The notes: generated from the sequence alone by a model not told the origin. 64,000 nucleotides of DNA from Limnobacter parvus (GCF_024623725.1 NZ_JANKHG010000014.1:390243-454242); one strand, 5' to 3'; counted from the first letter of the stretch, positions 17,379 to 27,197 are shown. Made by a program: numbers and translations.

Positions 17379-18290
17379 TTAGTCGGGCCAGTAGTGCCAA
17401 ACCAAATCGACATGATCCTGGGCGGCAGCATGATCACGGCCACGGTGAGCTCGACGGTAAAGGCGAATTTCCATGTCGGTGGAATACGGGCCTGAAATTC
17501 GACACAAATTATTTGCCGGCAAAACTGCACTTTCCGGCAACCAGGCCACGCCCAAACCAGCTTCACACATTGACTTCAAGCTTTCGGACATGTCTGTTTC
17601 AAACAAAGACTTTTTCAGGAAAAGTGGACCGGACTCAATGGCGAGGTCAGTCATTTTCGACAGATAGGCATGCTTGGAATAGGACAAGTACGGCACAGGT
17701 AGCGGCGCTAGCGGATCGAGTGAATAAAGCGCCTGCCCCGATTCATTTAAAGCGCTGTAGGGTGAAAATCGCTCGGTGCCCAGCACACGCACTTCAAATT
17801 TTGCCGGGTCAAGTTCGATGGGTTCACGGCTGTGGTGGTAGCACACCAGAAAATCGCTGGCACCGTCGGTGAAGTACAGTACAGCATCGTGTACGTTGCT
17901 GGCGGTTAGCTGAAAACTCAGGTCGGGCAAACGATCAGCCAGCTTGGTTTTTAAACTGCTTACCCAATGGGGCGCTTTGCTGCACGCCAGCGTATGCGGC
18001 ACAACAAGCCGCACGGGTTGGCGGCTCTGCAGGCTGCCGCCCCGAACAATGGTTCGGGCCTGCCGAATTTGTTCAAGCATGGTGAGCGCTTGCTCGTAGA
18101 ATACCTCGCCTTGAGCGCTCAACCGAGTGGGATAAGACCCGCGGTCGATCAATTCACACCCCAGCCAGCCCTCCAGGGACTGGATTCGACGCGAGAATGC
18201 GGGTTGAGTAACACACCTTAGATTGGCGGCTTTGGAGAAGTTTTTCGTTTGCGCCAGGGTGATAAAGTCTTCAAGCCATTTGGTTTCCAT
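17379..18290 (-). CDS. LysR-family regulator, HypT/YjiE-like
   Basis: 303 residues. It begins METKWLEDFITLAQTKNFS and continues to QPAFSRRIQSLE, almost the same start as E. coli HypT (YjiE), a hypochlorite-responsive LysR protein. The N-terminal winged helix is followed by a periplasmic-binding-like effector domain (from about residue 90). It overlaps the 3' end of the ABC exporter gene by 20 bases and lies 162 bases upstream of aspA on the same strand; that spacer probably holds an aspA promoter which it may control. The effector is unknown. Confidence 0.88.
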   Translation of the reverse strand: METKWLEDFITLAQTKNFSKAANLRCVTQPAFSRRIQSLEGWLGCELIDRGSYPTRLSAQGEVFYEQALTMLEQIRQARTIVRGGSLQSRQPVRLVVPHTLACSKAPHWVSSLKTKLADRLPDLSFQLTASNVHDAVLYFTDGASDFLVCYHHSREPIELDPAKFEVRVLGTERFSPYSALNESGQALYSLDPLAPLPVPYLSYSKHAYLSKMTDLAIESGPLFLKKSLFETDMSESLKSMCEAGLGVAWLPESAVLPANNLCRISGPYSTDMEIRLYRRAHRGRDHAAAQDHVDLVWHYWPD

Positions 18291-20109
18291 CGGTAGACGC
18301 GTTCGGTTGACTGTGCTGTTGAATCAGCCACATTCGTGCGTATTCACCATTTTTGTCAAGTAGTGATTCATGGCTGCCGCTTTCAACCACCTCACCATGA
18401 TTAATCACTAAAATTTGATTCGCATGAACCACTGTGCTTAAACGGTGGGCAATGATCAAGGTGGTTCTATTGCGGGAAAGCATTTGCAGCTCTTGTTGAA
18501 TGGCCCGCTCTGACCTTGAGTCGAGCGCCGAAGTGGCTTCATCAAAAATCAGAATCGCCGGGTTTTTCAGGATGGTTCGGGCTATTGCCACGCGTTGTTT
18601 TTCGCCGCCAGAAAGCTTTAAGCCACGCTCACCCACCTGGGTTTTGTAACCATCGGGCTGGTTCACAATGAACTCGTGAATATGCGCCGCTTTCGCTGCT
18701 GATTCGATTTCCGCCTGCGTGGCATCAGGCCGGCCATAGGCAATGTTGTAAGCAATGGTGTCGTTAAACAACACGGTGTCTTGCGGCACAATGCCAATGT
18801 TTTTGCGAAGCGAAGTTTGGGCCACGTCGCGAATGTCTTGCCCGTCGATTAATATCGCGCCATCCGTGACTTCATAAAACCGATACAACAACCGCGACAA
18901 AGTTGATTTGCCTGCCCCGCTGTGACCCACCACGGCCACGGTGTGCCCTGCAGGCACGCTGAACGACATGTTCTTCAACACCATGCGGCGTTCATCGTAG
19001 GCAAAGTTCACGTTGCGAAACTCGATGGCGCCGCCGTCGACCAGCAAAGCGGGCGCATCGGGTTTGTCTTTGACCTCAAGGTCTTCGTCCATCAAACCAA
19101 ACATGCGTTCAATGTCAGCCAGGCTTTGTTTGATTTCACGGTAAATAACCCCCAAAAAATTCAGAGGAATGTACAGCTGAATCATGAAGGCGTTCACCAA
19201 CACCAAATCACCCAGGGTCATGGAGCCATCGAGCACCCCGGCTGTGGCACGCCACAGAACCAAGGTGACTGCAATCGCAATGATTGCGCTTTGCCCGGTA
19301 TTCAGTAGCGTGAGCGACTTTTGCGAACGAATGGCCGCTTCTTGCCAGGCAGCCATGCTTTTGTTGTAACGCTGCGACTCGAAAGTTTCGTTGCCAAAGT
19401 ACTTTACCGTTTCGTAGTTGATCAGCGAATCGACTGCACGCACATTGGCTTTGGAATCCAGGTCGTTCATGGTGCGGCGAAAGTGCAGTCGCCACTCCGT
19501 AATTTTTACAGTGAAGAAGATGTACAAGGTCAGTGCCACCGCCGTGATGGCCGAAAACCAGATGTCGTAATTGATGAACAGGTAACCCACCACCAACACG
19601 ATTTCGATCAGCGTGGGCAAAATGCTGTACAGGGTGTAGCTGACCAGGCTTGAAATAGAGCGCGAACCGCGCTCTATGTCACGAGTAACCCCACCGGTTT
19701 GGCGGTTCAGGTGGAAGCGAAGCGACAAGGCGTGCAAGTAATCAAACACTTGAATGGCAATAGCGCGAACCGCATTTTGGGTAACGCGGGCGAACAGGAA
19801 TTCACGAAGCTCAGTAAATACAGTGGTCGAAAGCCGCAAGGCACCATAGGCCACCAGCAAGGCGATTGGCATGGAAGCGGCTGCCAGCAGTGCGTTGCTT
19901 TGCAACAGCGGCGTAAGATCGTCGATGATTTCCTTGAGCACCAAGGGCACGCCCATATTGGCCACTTTGGCCAACACCAGGCAGGCAATGGCAAACATCA
20001 CCCGCCATTTGTATTCCCACAAATACGGCAAGAGTTGGGCAATGGTGCCCCAGTCGCTTCGTTTTCGGGGTCTTGGCGGAGCGGATTCCACCGGTACTGT
20101 TCTGCGCAT
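18271..20109 (-). CDS. Atm1-type ABC exporter (fused permease-ATPase)
   Basis: 612 residues from the ATG at 20109. An N-terminal six-helix permease domain with LSLRFHLNRQTGGVTRDIER, diagnostic of the Atm1/HMT1 branch (glutathione-linked metal or sulfur compound export), is followed by an ATPase domain with VGHSGAGKSTLSRLLYRF, LSGGEKQRVAIARTIL, ILIFDEATSALD and the IAHRLSTV switch. It is expected to act as a homodimer in the inner membrane. An upstream in-frame start would overlap the divergent SDR gene and is rejected. Confidence 0.92.
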   Translation of the reverse strand: MRRTVPVESAPPRPRKRSDWGTIAQLLPYLWEYKWRVMFAIACLVLAKVANMGVPLVLKEIIDDLTPLLQSNALLAAASMPIALLVAYGALRLSTTVFTELREFLFARVTQNAVRAIAIQVFDYLHALSLRFHLNRQTGGVTRDIERGSRSISSLVSYTLYSILPTLIEIVLVVGYLFINYDIWFSAITAVALTLYIFFTVKITEWRLHFRRTMNDLDSKANVRAVDSLINYETVKYFGNETFESQRYNKSMAAWQEAAIRSQKSLTLLNTGQSAIIAIAVTLVLWRATAGVLDGSMTLGDLVLVNAFMIQLYIPLNFLGVIYREIKQSLADIERMFGLMDEDLEVKDKPDAPALLVDGGAIEFRNVNFAYDERRMVLKNMSFSVPAGHTVAVVGHSGAGKSTLSRLLYRFYEVTDGAILIDGQDIRDVAQTSLRKNIGIVPQDTVLFNDTIAYNIAYGRPDATQAEIESAAKAAHIHEFIVNQPDGYKTQVGERGLKLSGGEKQRVAIARTILKNPAILIFDEATSALDSRSERAIQQELQMLSRNRTTLIIAHRLSTVVHANQILVINHGEVVESGSHESLLDKNGEYARMWLIQQHSQPNASTDGNQMA

Positions 20110-20201
20110 GCGATACTTCTCGGTACAAAAAAAGAGGCGATGGGCAATGCTACCACCCGCCTTGTCATACAAGTTGCACACCAAGCAGGAGACAAAAGCA
20201 A

Positions 20202-21017
20202 ATGACAAGTATTCAAAATAAAGTGATTGTAATCACGGGTTCATCCGAAGGGATTGGCGCAGCATTGGCCATTAAGCTGGCACCCGGTAACAAATTGGTG
20301 CTAGCTGCACGCCGCATTGAAAAACTGCAGGAAGTGGCCAAACAAGTGGAAGCTGCGGGCGGCAAGGCCCATTGCGTAGCCTGCGACGTAATGGACCAAG
20401 CGCAATGCGAAAACCTGGTTGAGGAATCGGTAAAAGCCTTCGGTGGCATCGACATGATTGTCAACAACGCTGGCGTTTCAATGCACGCCTGGTTTGAAGA
20501 CATCACCGACCTGGGCACTTTCGAGCGCCTGTTCCGCGTGAACGTGATGAGCATGGTCTGGATTACCCACAAGGCGCTGCCCCACATCAAAAAAGCAAAA
20601 GGATTGATCGTTGGGGTTTCCAGCCTGGCAGGCAAAACCGGTGTGCCTGCACGCACCACCTACTGCACCAGCAAATTCGCGATGAGCGGTTTTATGGAAG
20701 CCTTGCGCATTGAACTGATGGGCACGGGTGTGGATGTGTGCGCCATCTTCCCTGGTGTGGTGGATACCGAAATTCGCCGCAACGGATTGAACCCCAACGG
20801 GGAGCGGGCTGGTTTTTCCGGACTACGCGAAAAAGGCGCAATGACTGTTGAACAGTGTGTGAATGAAATTGTGGACGCCATGACCGAGCGCAAGCGTGAA
20901 TGGGTGATGACCGCCAAAGGTCGTTTGGGCTTAAAGCTGAAACCGTTTGTACCGGCTGTGATCGACAAAATGGCCAAAGACGCGCTGGATGACGAACACG
21001 GCGGTAAAAAAAGCTGA
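20202..21017 (+). CDS. Short-chain dehydrogenase/reductase
   Basis: 271 residues from the ATG at 20202, with AGGAGA 10 bases upstream. Classical SDR fold: VIVITGSSEGIGAAL for NAD(P) binding, NNAGVSMHAW, the catalytic Ser in VGVSSLAGKTG, and YCTSKFAMSGF for Tyr and Lys. The basic AARRIEKL after strand 2 suggests NADP preference. Substrate unknown. The C-terminal tail is basic and mildly hydrophobic, which may help membrane association. Divergent from the Atm1-type exporter. Confidence 0.9.
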   Translation: MTSIQNKVIVITGSSEGIGAALAIKLAPGNKLVLAARRIEKLQEVAKQVEAAGGKAHCVACDVMDQAQCENLVEESVKAFGGIDMIVNNAGVSMHAWFEDITDLGTFERLFRVNVMSMVWITHKALPHIKKAKGLIVGVSSLAGKTGVPARTTYCTSKFAMSGFMEALRIELMGTGVDVCAIFPGVVDTEIRRNGLNPNGERAGFSGLREKGAMTVEQCVNEIVDAMTERKREWVMTAKGRLGLKLKPFVPAVIDKMAKDALDDEHGGKKS

Positions 21018-21085
21018 ACGAAGCTTGATCGGAACCTTCATGCTCACTGAAACAACTCAATGAAAATTACTGTTGCAAAGTGAGC

Positions 21086-21604
21086 ATGACCTACGAACGG
21101 CTTGAATTCAGGATAGATGCCACAGATGTTGGAATTTTGCGCCGCCTGCGCAGGGTTACGGCCTGGGTGCAGAATGAACAGGAACATCAATTCTGGTGCA
21201 GCAACGAATTTCCGCTGGGGCATCATTTCATCAGCTTCGGCAATGTGATGAAACCGGTTGAATGCCACACGCTCTACGCCGAAGGCGTGGCAGCCGCCTA
21301 CTTTGAACTTCACTTCAATTCCGAGGGTTGGGTACTTGCCAGAAACATTGTTCACCCCGCGTACCGAGGGCAAGGCCTGAGTGCAGCCATCATGCAGTTC
21401 AGCCTTGAACAAGCGTTCAAAAGAACACACACAATCAACCTATTTCGGTCTGAAAACAACAAGATTGCGGAAAGGCTGCACCATAAATTCGGGTTTCAAA
21501 CGGTGACGACATATCCCGATTTGAAATTGCTGAAATGCACCCTAAGCAAAGAAGCATATGTCGGCATGCAAACGCCTCAGGCATTAAACAACACCACAGC
21601 CTGA
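21086..21604 (+). CDS. GNAT-family N-acetyltransferase
   Basis: 172 residues. The acetyl-CoA binding site is seen in [20 protein letters not shown], and the C-terminal strand region [20 protein letters not shown] is typical of GNAT enzymes. The substrate cannot be predicted. A GTG two codons upstream at 21080 is an alternative start. The 3' end overlaps the convergent membrane coiled-coil gene by 28 bases. Confidence 0.85.
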
Positions 21605-21978
21605 ACGATTGCTCCGATCACAAGCAAAGCAACCACGACACCCAGCACGGTGACCGCCTTGCGATTGGCTTCGATTTGCGCGACCAATTGAGCGTTTTGA
21701 CTGGCCAGTTCTTTGATCACTTCGGCGGACTGAACCACCTGTGTTTGTAAGTCATCAATGCGGGCTTGAGCCTCCTGCAATTGATGCTCGAACTGGCCGA
21801 ACACATTGCCATCACCAGGCAAAACAACGCCACTTATTTCGTTGCCAGCGCCATCCAACGATTTCTTTTTTGAAACAGAGTTCCACAACTTGACCGCACC
21901 GTCAGCCACTTTGGGCGCATTTTTAATCACCTCGCCCCAAGGTACCATTTGCAAGACTGCAACCCAACCTACCGCCAT
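21577..21978 (-). CDS. Small tail-anchored coiled-coil membrane protein
   Basis: 133 residues from the ATG at 21978. The N-terminal half has a short hydrophobic patch and a basic [12 protein letters not shown] segment; the middle (about residues 67-107) is a predicted coiled coil, including [20 protein letters not shown]; the last 25 residues form one membrane segment ([20 protein letters not shown]). I do not recognise a named family. The topology suggests a cytoplasmic coiled coil anchored at its C-terminus. It converges on the GNAT gene with a 28-base overlap. Confidence 0.7.
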
Positions 21979-22123
21979 AACGACCTCGCTTTGTGTGTCC
22001 GTTGATTTGCCATTATCGCCCTTTTCAAGCCTGAGCATTGGTGGCAGGTATCTAGAATGAAATGCGGACTCTAGAGGGTCAGCGTTACAATCGGGTTTCA
22101 AACAATAAAATCCTCACTAATCC

Positions 22124-22528
22124 ATGACCACCACAAAACCTATACTTTTGCCTGTTGACCGCGAACCTGTCATTCGAGTGATCCCCATGCCACGCGACTC
22201 CAACGCATCGGGCGACGTGTTTGGCGGCTGGATTATGGCGCAGGTTGACCTGGCGGGTTCGGTACCTGCCACAGCCCATGCGAAAGGCCGGATTGTCACT
22301 GTGGCGGTCAACGAATTTGTTTTCAAAGAACCCGTATTTGTGGGCGACCTGTGCAGCTTTTATGCTGAGGTGGTGAAGGTGGGTCGAACTTCCATGCAAA
22401 TTTATGTGGAAGTGTTTGCCCAACGTCGATTGAAGCCTGATGATGTGGCCAAGGTGACAGAGGCTTATATCACCTATGTGGCCGTGGACGAGAACCGCAA
22501 TTCCCGCCCGGTCGAACCTTTGAAATAA
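22124..22528 (+). CDS. YciA-type acyl-CoA thioesterase
   Basis: 134-residue hot-dog fold protein. It carries MPRDSNASGDVFGGWIMAQV with the Asn-x-x-Gly-Asp-x-x-Gly-Gly pattern of YciA/BACH thioesterases and KGRIVTVAVNEFVFKEPVF in the substrate strand. It hydrolyses acyl-CoA esters to free acids and CoA, probably as a hexamer. It ends 11 bases from the convergent GntR gene. Confidence 0.9.
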   Translation: MTTTKPILLPVDREPVIRVIPMPRDSNASGDVFGGWIMAQVDLAGSVPATAHAKGRIVTVAVNEFVFKEPVFVGDLCSFYAEVVKVGRTSMQIYVEVFAQRRLKPDDVAKVTEAYITYVAVDENRNSRPVEPLK

Positions 22529-22539
22529 CTGGCTATGCG

Positions 22540-23415
22540 TTAGAAATGAGTCATGTCTTGTTGATGCATTTCAAACGCAAACTCGACCTCATTCACATGC
22601 TGCCAGGAACTTTGCCCTTTGGCCTGCTTGCGAGACAACTCAATTCTGTAGTCGTATCGATCGGGCCGGTAGAGACCTTTCAAGACCTGAACAGGCCTGC
22701 CATTTTCATCGTACGCTACGCGGGAAATGGCCAACAATGGTGCACCCACTGGCACGCCCAAGGCATATGCCACTGAAGCATCCGCCAATCGCGCAGAGAT
22801 GGTTTGGCGGGCCTTGGCCACTTTCACGCCTGCTTCTTCAAGCAACACTAGAATAGGAAATTCACGCAAGCGGCGCCGGCAAATTCTTCCAGACAAGTCT
22901 TGAGGAATGAAGCTGGTCAAATGGGCCACGGGCTGACCATCCAACTGACGAATTCTAATGAGTTTTTCAACAATGGCATCGCTTGGCAAATGCAGCAGGG
23001 TTGCGATGTCAGGCGGAGGAAGAATACGCTTGGAGGTGATCAACTGCAGATCCGAGGAATCGCCACTGGCTTGAAGGCGCATGGCCGATGCACTCAGTAA
23101 CTGACTTTGCCCCAACGATGAATTGCGTGATTCGGTGCGCGGTTTTACAAAAGTACCCTTTCCACGGCCACGCGCCACCAGACCCTCTTTGACCAGATCT
23201 TGCAAAGCACGGCGCATGGTAACGCGTGACACATTGAACTGTTCGGCCAACACCAGTTCACCGGGAAGGGGCTTGGTGTCGTAATGGCCCTCAATGATGC
23301 GTTCACGCAAAATCAGGTAAATTTGATGGTAAAGGGGAACCACCTGATTCGGGTCTAACTTGCTATCACCGAAGTTGGTGTCGTTTTGCGATGTGGAGGA
23401 AAACTGACTGTCCAT
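22540..23415 (-). CDS. GntR-family regulator, HutC subfamily
   Basis: 291 residues. After a polar N-terminal extension comes the GntR winged helix (QVVPLYHQIYLILRERIIEG, FNVSRVTMRRALQDLVKEGL, ARGRGKGTFV), then a UTRA effector domain from about residue 110 with FPILVLLEEAGVKVAKA. It lies immediately downstream of the tctCBA genes on the same strand, past a terminator, and is a likely regulator of that uptake system. Effector unknown. Confidence 0.9.
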   Translation of the reverse strand: MDSQFSSTSQNDTNFGDSKLDPNQVVPLYHQIYLILRERIIEGHYDTKPLPGELVLAEQFNVSRVTMRRALQDLVKEGLVARGRGKGTFVKPRTESRNSSLGQSQLLSASAMRLQASGDSSDLQLITSKRILPPPDIATLLHLPSDAIVEKLIRIRQLDGQPVAHLTSFIPQDLSGRICRRRLREFPILVLLEEAGVKVAKARQTISARLADASVAYALGVPVGAPLLAISRVAYDENGRPVQVLKGLYRPDRYDYRIELSRKQAKGQSSWQHVNEVEFAFEMHQQDMTHF

Positions 23416-23500
23416 GCCTACTGTCCATTTGCTGCTGAGCTACTTCCCGAATAATACAACACAATGCAACACAATTCATACCGAATAAGAGACGCCAAAA

Positions 23501-23534
23501 TAAAGGGCCACTGAAGCGCTTGCTCCAGTGGCCC
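23501..23534 (-). terminator. Rho-independent terminator after tctA
   Basis: GGGCCACTG (23505-23513) pairs perfectly with CAGTGGCCC (23526-23534); on the minus strand the stem is followed by TTTATTTT. It ends the tctCBA transcript before the GntR gene. Confidence 0.75.
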
Positions 23535-23555
23535 AAATTGAATACCAAGCTGCTT

Positions 23556-25058
23556 TTATTCTTCCTGGAATGCCTCTTCACGTTTTTTGCGAATCGACGG
23601 CAGGAAAACCACGATCAGGGCCAATACCGCAATAGCCAACATGGTTGCGCTGATGGGTCTTGTCAAGAACACTGTTGCATCGCCACGTGAAAGCAGCAGC
23701 GCCCTACGCAGATACTCTTCCATCATTGGACCAAGAATGAAGCCAAGCAACAAGGGCGCTGGTTCACACTTCAGTTTTGCAAAAATGTAGCCAAGCACGC
23801 CGAAACCTGCGAGCAAATAGATATCAAACACTTTGTTGGACAAACTGAAAGCGCCGATACAGCAGAACACCAGGATCGCTGGATACAGGAAATGATAGGG
23901 CACGGAGATCATTTTTACCCAGATCCCGATCAATGGCAGATTCAGCACAATCAGGAACAGGTTACCGATCCACATGGACACGATAATGCCCCAGAACAAG
24001 GCGGGCTGTTCGGTCATGACAGCTGGGCCAGGTGTAATACCCTGAATAATCATGGCGCCGATCATCAAGGCCATAACCGGATTCGAAGGAATACCCAAGG
24101 TAAGCAATGGAATGAACGAGGTTTGCGCACCGGCATTGTTTGCGGACTCGGGTCCGGCAACGCCTTCGATGGCACCCTTGCCAAAAGCGTCAGGTGTCTT
24201 TGAGATTTTTTTCTCAATGGAGTAAGACGCAAATGATGCCAGCATGGCACCGCCACCGGGCAAAATACCTAGAACCGAACCCAAGCCTGTGCCCCGAACG
24301 ATTGGCCAAGCCATTCGCTTGAAATCTTCTTTGGAAGGCATCAAACCCTGCACTTTGGCCACCATGGCAGAGCGCAAGTGTTCTTCTTCAAGATTTTTGA
24401 TGATTTCGCCCAAACCAAACATACCCATAGCGAGGATCACGAAGTTGATACCCTCGGCCATGTACGGAGTCTCGAATGTGTAACGCTCCAGGCCGGAATT
24501 CACATCGGTGCCCGCCATGCCCAGAAGCAAACCCAGCACAATCATCCCGAAGGCCTGAAGAAGTGAACCGCTGGCCAGCACCACGGACGCCACCAAACCC
24601 ACCACCATTAGCGAAAAGTATTCGGCGGCACCGAACTGCAGTGCGATATCGGCCAAAGGTGGCGCGAACAAAGCCAGCAAGACAGTTGCAAAAGTACCTG
24701 CAACGAAAGACCCAATCGCAGCGGTGGCAAGTGCCTTGCCCGCCTTGCCCTGCTTGGCCATTTGATAACCATCCAAGGCGGTTACCACTGACGAAGATTC
24801 GCCAGGCAAGTTCACCAAAATCGCCGTAGTTGACCCCCCATATTGCGCACCATAATAAATACCGGACAACATGATGAGCGAAGACACTGGTGGCAAGCCA
24901 AAAGTGATGGGCAACAACATCGCGATGGTTGCTGTTGGCCCCAAGCCAGGCAACACACCAATGGCGGTACCTAGAAATACACCAACCAAGCAAAACAGCA
25001 GATTATTAATCGTGAATGCTGTTTCAAGCCCGATGGATAAATTAGCAAGAAGTTCCAT
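23556..25058 (-). CDS. tctA: Tripartite tricarboxylate transporter large permease, TctA
   Basis: 500-residue inner-membrane protein with about 12 membrane segments. TctA hallmarks: GVLPGLGPTATIAMLLPITF, YGAQYGGSTTAILVNLPGES, and GILPGGGAMLASFASYSIEK plus GIPSNPVMALMIGAM in the second half, an internal repeat. The ATG at 25058, three bases after the tctB stop, is preferred to one inside tctB at 25076. It works with TctB and a TctC binding protein to import carboxylates; the actual substrate is unknown. Confidence 0.95.
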   Translation of the reverse strand: MELLANLSIGLETAFTINNLLFCLVGVFLGTAIGVLPGLGPTATIAMLLPITFGLPPVSSLIMLSGIYYGAQYGGSTTAILVNLPGESSSVVTALDGYQMAKQGKAGKALATAAIGSFVAGTFATVLLALFAPPLADIALQFGAAEYFSLMVVGLVASVVLASGSLLQAFGMIVLGLLLGMAGTDVNSGLERYTFETPYMAEGINFVILAMGMFGLGEIIKNLEEEHLRSAMVAKVQGLMPSKEDFKRMAWPIVRGTGLGSVLGILPGGGAMLASFASYSIEKKISKTPDAFGKGAIEGVAGPESANNAGAQTSFIPLLTLGIPSNPVMALMIGAMIIQGITPGPAVMTEQPALFWGIIVSMWIGNLFLIVLNLPLIGIWVKMISVPYHFLYPAILVFCCIGAFSLSNKVFDIYLLAGFGVLGYIFAKLKCEPAPLLLGFILGPMMEEYLRRALLLSRGDATVFLTRPISATMLAIAVLALIVVFLPSIRKKREEAFQEE

Positions 25059-25060
25059 GT

Positions 25061-25513
25061 TTACATTCCAAACCAAGACCCAAAGATGGGCAACGGAACA
25101 CCCAAACCTTTAACAAACAACAGGCTGCAGAAAATTGCAGATCCAAATGCGATACCCAGGGTGAACTTCCAGTTAAAAAATTTGCTGGCTGCCGCGGAAA
25201 TAATAAATACGAGCATCACAGCGATTGCAAACCCAGCGCCTTCAACCACCAATGCGAACACCACAATCGAAATTGTGACGTACAAAATTTTCGAAAATGC
25301 AAATCCCTGCAAAGGCTCGCCATGCACAATGAATGACCGAATCAATGAAACAGCGCCAATAAAAATCAATAAGCTGCTCAATACTTTGGGGAAATAACCG
25401 GGACCCATGCTGACGGCGGTACCCATTTCATAATCTGCGGCCATGTACAAAGCTGCTGCACCGATAGTCAGGTACAGCAGCCCGGCCCAAAAGTCTCTTA
25501 AATCTTTTGGCAT
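25061..25513 (-). CDS. tctB: Tripartite tricarboxylate transporter small permease, TctB
   Basis: 150 residues with four hydrophobic segments, including DFWAGLLYLTIGAAALYMAA at the N-terminus and a VSMGPGYFPKVLSSLLIFIG segment typical of TctB. Small membrane subunit of the transporter, located between tctC and tctA with short gaps, so the three are one operon. Confidence 0.92.
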   Translation of the reverse strand: MPKDLRDFWAGLLYLTIGAAALYMAADYEMGTAVSMGPGYFPKVLSSLLIFIGAVSLIRSFIVHGEPLQGFAFSKILYVTISIVVFALVVEGAGFAIAVMLVFIISAAASKFFNWKFTLGIAFGSAIFCSLLFVKGLGVPLPIFGSWFGM

Positions 25514-25532
25514 TTTTTATCTCGGTTTTCGA

Positions 25533-26510
25533 TTAATCAGCGTACTGACCAGCTTTGTCGATAATTGGCTTCCAGCGAGCAATTTCGGAATCCAGGTGCT
25601 TGCGGTGTGCAGCTGGCGTGGCCAATTCAGCTGAAACAGGTTCTGTACCCAGCTCTGCAAAACGTGCAATCACGGATGGGTCTTTCAACGCCACATTCAG
25701 CGCCTTGTTCAAGCGGTCGATGATTGGCTTGGGTGTACCTTTGGGGGCGTACAAACCGTGCCAAACACCGACTTCGAAACCTGGCAGACCAGCCTTGTCC
25801 AGAGTTGGCAAGTCTGGCAATGAGCCCACAGGCTTCTTGGTTGTTACAGCGTAGCCCTTGATTTTCCCGCCTTTGATCTGGCTGGTGGTGTTGGTGGTCT
25901 GGTCACACATGAAGTCAACTTGTCCACCCAACAGGTCATTCATCGCAGGGCCAGTACCTTTGTAAGGCACAGTGATCAGGTCGATGCCCACTGCTGTCTG
26001 GAACAACATGCCACACAGGTGGGATGCTGAACCCACACCGGCATTGGCGTAAGTAACCTTGTCTTTGTTGGCTTTGATGTAGGCCAGGAATTCCTGCATG
26101 TTCTTGGCGGGCATGTTGCCACGTGCAACGATGGTCATCGGAACGTCGGTGACCAAACCGATTGTTTCGAAATCGGAAGATGCATTGTAGGACAACTTGC
26201 GATACAGGGAAGGCGCTGTAGATTGGCCAATGTGGTGCAAGAAAATGTTGTAACCGTCTGGGGTTGCGCGAGCTGCCTTGGCCGCGGCCAAAGTACCACC
26301 TGCACCACCCAGGTTTTCAACAATCACTTGCTGACCGAGTTCTTTGGTCATGGACTGGGCAATCAAACGACCAACTGTGTCGGTGGGGCCACCTGCTGCA
26401 AATGGAATCAGCATTGTCACTACTTTGGATGGATAGGCATCATTGGCCTGCGCTGCACCCATTAAGCCCAACAGGGCCACTGCCAAAACGGATTTAATCG
26501 ATTTCTTCAC
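25533..26510 (-). CDS. tctC: Tripartite tricarboxylate transporter substrate-binding protein, TctC/Bug family
   Basis: 325 residues from the GTG at 26510, which has GGAGAA in front; the longer reading has no ribosome site. A signal peptide (KKSIKSVLAVALLGLMGAAQ, cleavage near QAND) precedes a Bug-type binding fold: VTMLIPFAAGGPTDTVGRLI, ENLGGAGGTLAAAKAARA and VDFMCDQTTNTTSQIKGGK. First gene of the tctCBA operon. The Bug family is greatly expanded in Burkholderiales, so the ligand cannot be guessed. Confidence 0.93.
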   Translation of the reverse strand: MKKSIKSVLAVALLGLMGAAQANDAYPSKVVTMLIPFAAGGPTDTVGRLIAQSMTKELGQQVIVENLGGAGGTLAAAKAARATPDGYNIFLHHIGQSTAPSLYRKLSYNASSDFETIGLVTDVPMTIVARGNMPAKNMQEFLAYIKANKDKVTYANAGVGSASHLCGMLFQTAVGIDLITVPYKGTGPAMNDLLGGQVDFMCDQTTNTTSQIKGGKIKGYAVTTKKPVGSLPDLPTLDKAGLPGFEVGVWHGLYAPKGTPKPIIDRLNKALNVALKDPSVIARFAELGTEPVSAELATPAAHRKHLDSEIARWKPIIDKAGQYAD

Positions 26511-26906
26511 GGAATTCTCCTTGCGATTGGTATCGGATTGCCTATTGCGAATGCTGTTCTTTTTATTGCATTTTCCACACAAAACTGAGTGGGTGAACGG
26601 AGTATCAGCATGAGGCGAATGAGCAGCAATTGTGGTTTTCCATATACGCAGAAACCGCAGCCACGAAGAATCTTTACCGAATTCGCACTAAAAACCGCGA
26701 GTTAAAAAACAAGACTCACTCAACTAATTTATATAAAGAAACGATTAATCTACCAAACCTCGAATTCAAGAGATCTTTCTATTTAATTAGTTAATTTATC
26801 GATATCAAATAAATAACTATTTCTCAAGAAAAAAAAATCGCTCGACAGAGTATGCGCAACCAGGCTGCAACATGAAATACCTGCAATTAATATTCAATCT
26901 GGAGTT
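26511..26906. other. AT-rich intergenic stretch, no gene
   Basis: No credible reading frame. It must hold the tctC promoter. From about 26690 to 26850 the sequence is much richer in A and T than anything nearby (runs such as TTATATAAAG, TTAATTAGTTAATTTATCG and AAAAAAAAA), suggesting a bent or nucleoid-protein-bound region. No clear terminator was seen. Confidence 0.6.
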
Positions 26907-27197
26907 TTATTTGTTTGTCGATTGAGTGTCTAACCAATCGGACAACGCCACGGCAACCATTTGATTGATCCCGCCGTCATGATTCATCGCGTGATCACGC
27001 AAGCGGTTTACCAACTCTGCAGGCAAGCGATAATTGACCGGCACCAGTTTACTGGCAGGAATTTCAGCTGCGCGTTCGCGTTTGCTTGAAGTGGATTTGG
27101 AAGATTGACCAAATCGGTCAGGAAGACTTTCAGACTTTAGCGAGCCGTCAAGTTTTTTGGCCATGTTTTTGGCCATGTCTGTGGATTTGAGCGCCAT
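26907..27197 (-). CDS. Small protein with ribbon-helix-helix-like C-terminus
   Basis: 96 residues. The first half is polar, Lys/Ser-rich and probably disordered. The second half (VPVNYRLPAELVNRLRDHAM, then GINQMVAVALSDWLD) has a short strand followed by two helices, the pattern of an Arc/CopG ribbon-helix-helix DNA-binding domain. The family is not recognised and no toxin partner is adjacent, so a single-copy DNA-binding or regulatory role is only a suggestion. Confidence 0.65.
   Translation of the reverse strand: MALKSTDMAKNMAKKLDGSLKSESLPDRFGQSSKSTSSKRERAAEIPASKLVPVNYRLPAELVNRLRDHAMNHDGGINQMVAVALSDWLDTQSTNK

Noticed and set aside
24388-24993. 201-codon minus-strand open frame
   Set aside because: Overlaps tctA in another frame; tctA carries all family motifs, and the alternative product is Trp/Cys/Arg-rich as expected of an out-of-frame reading.
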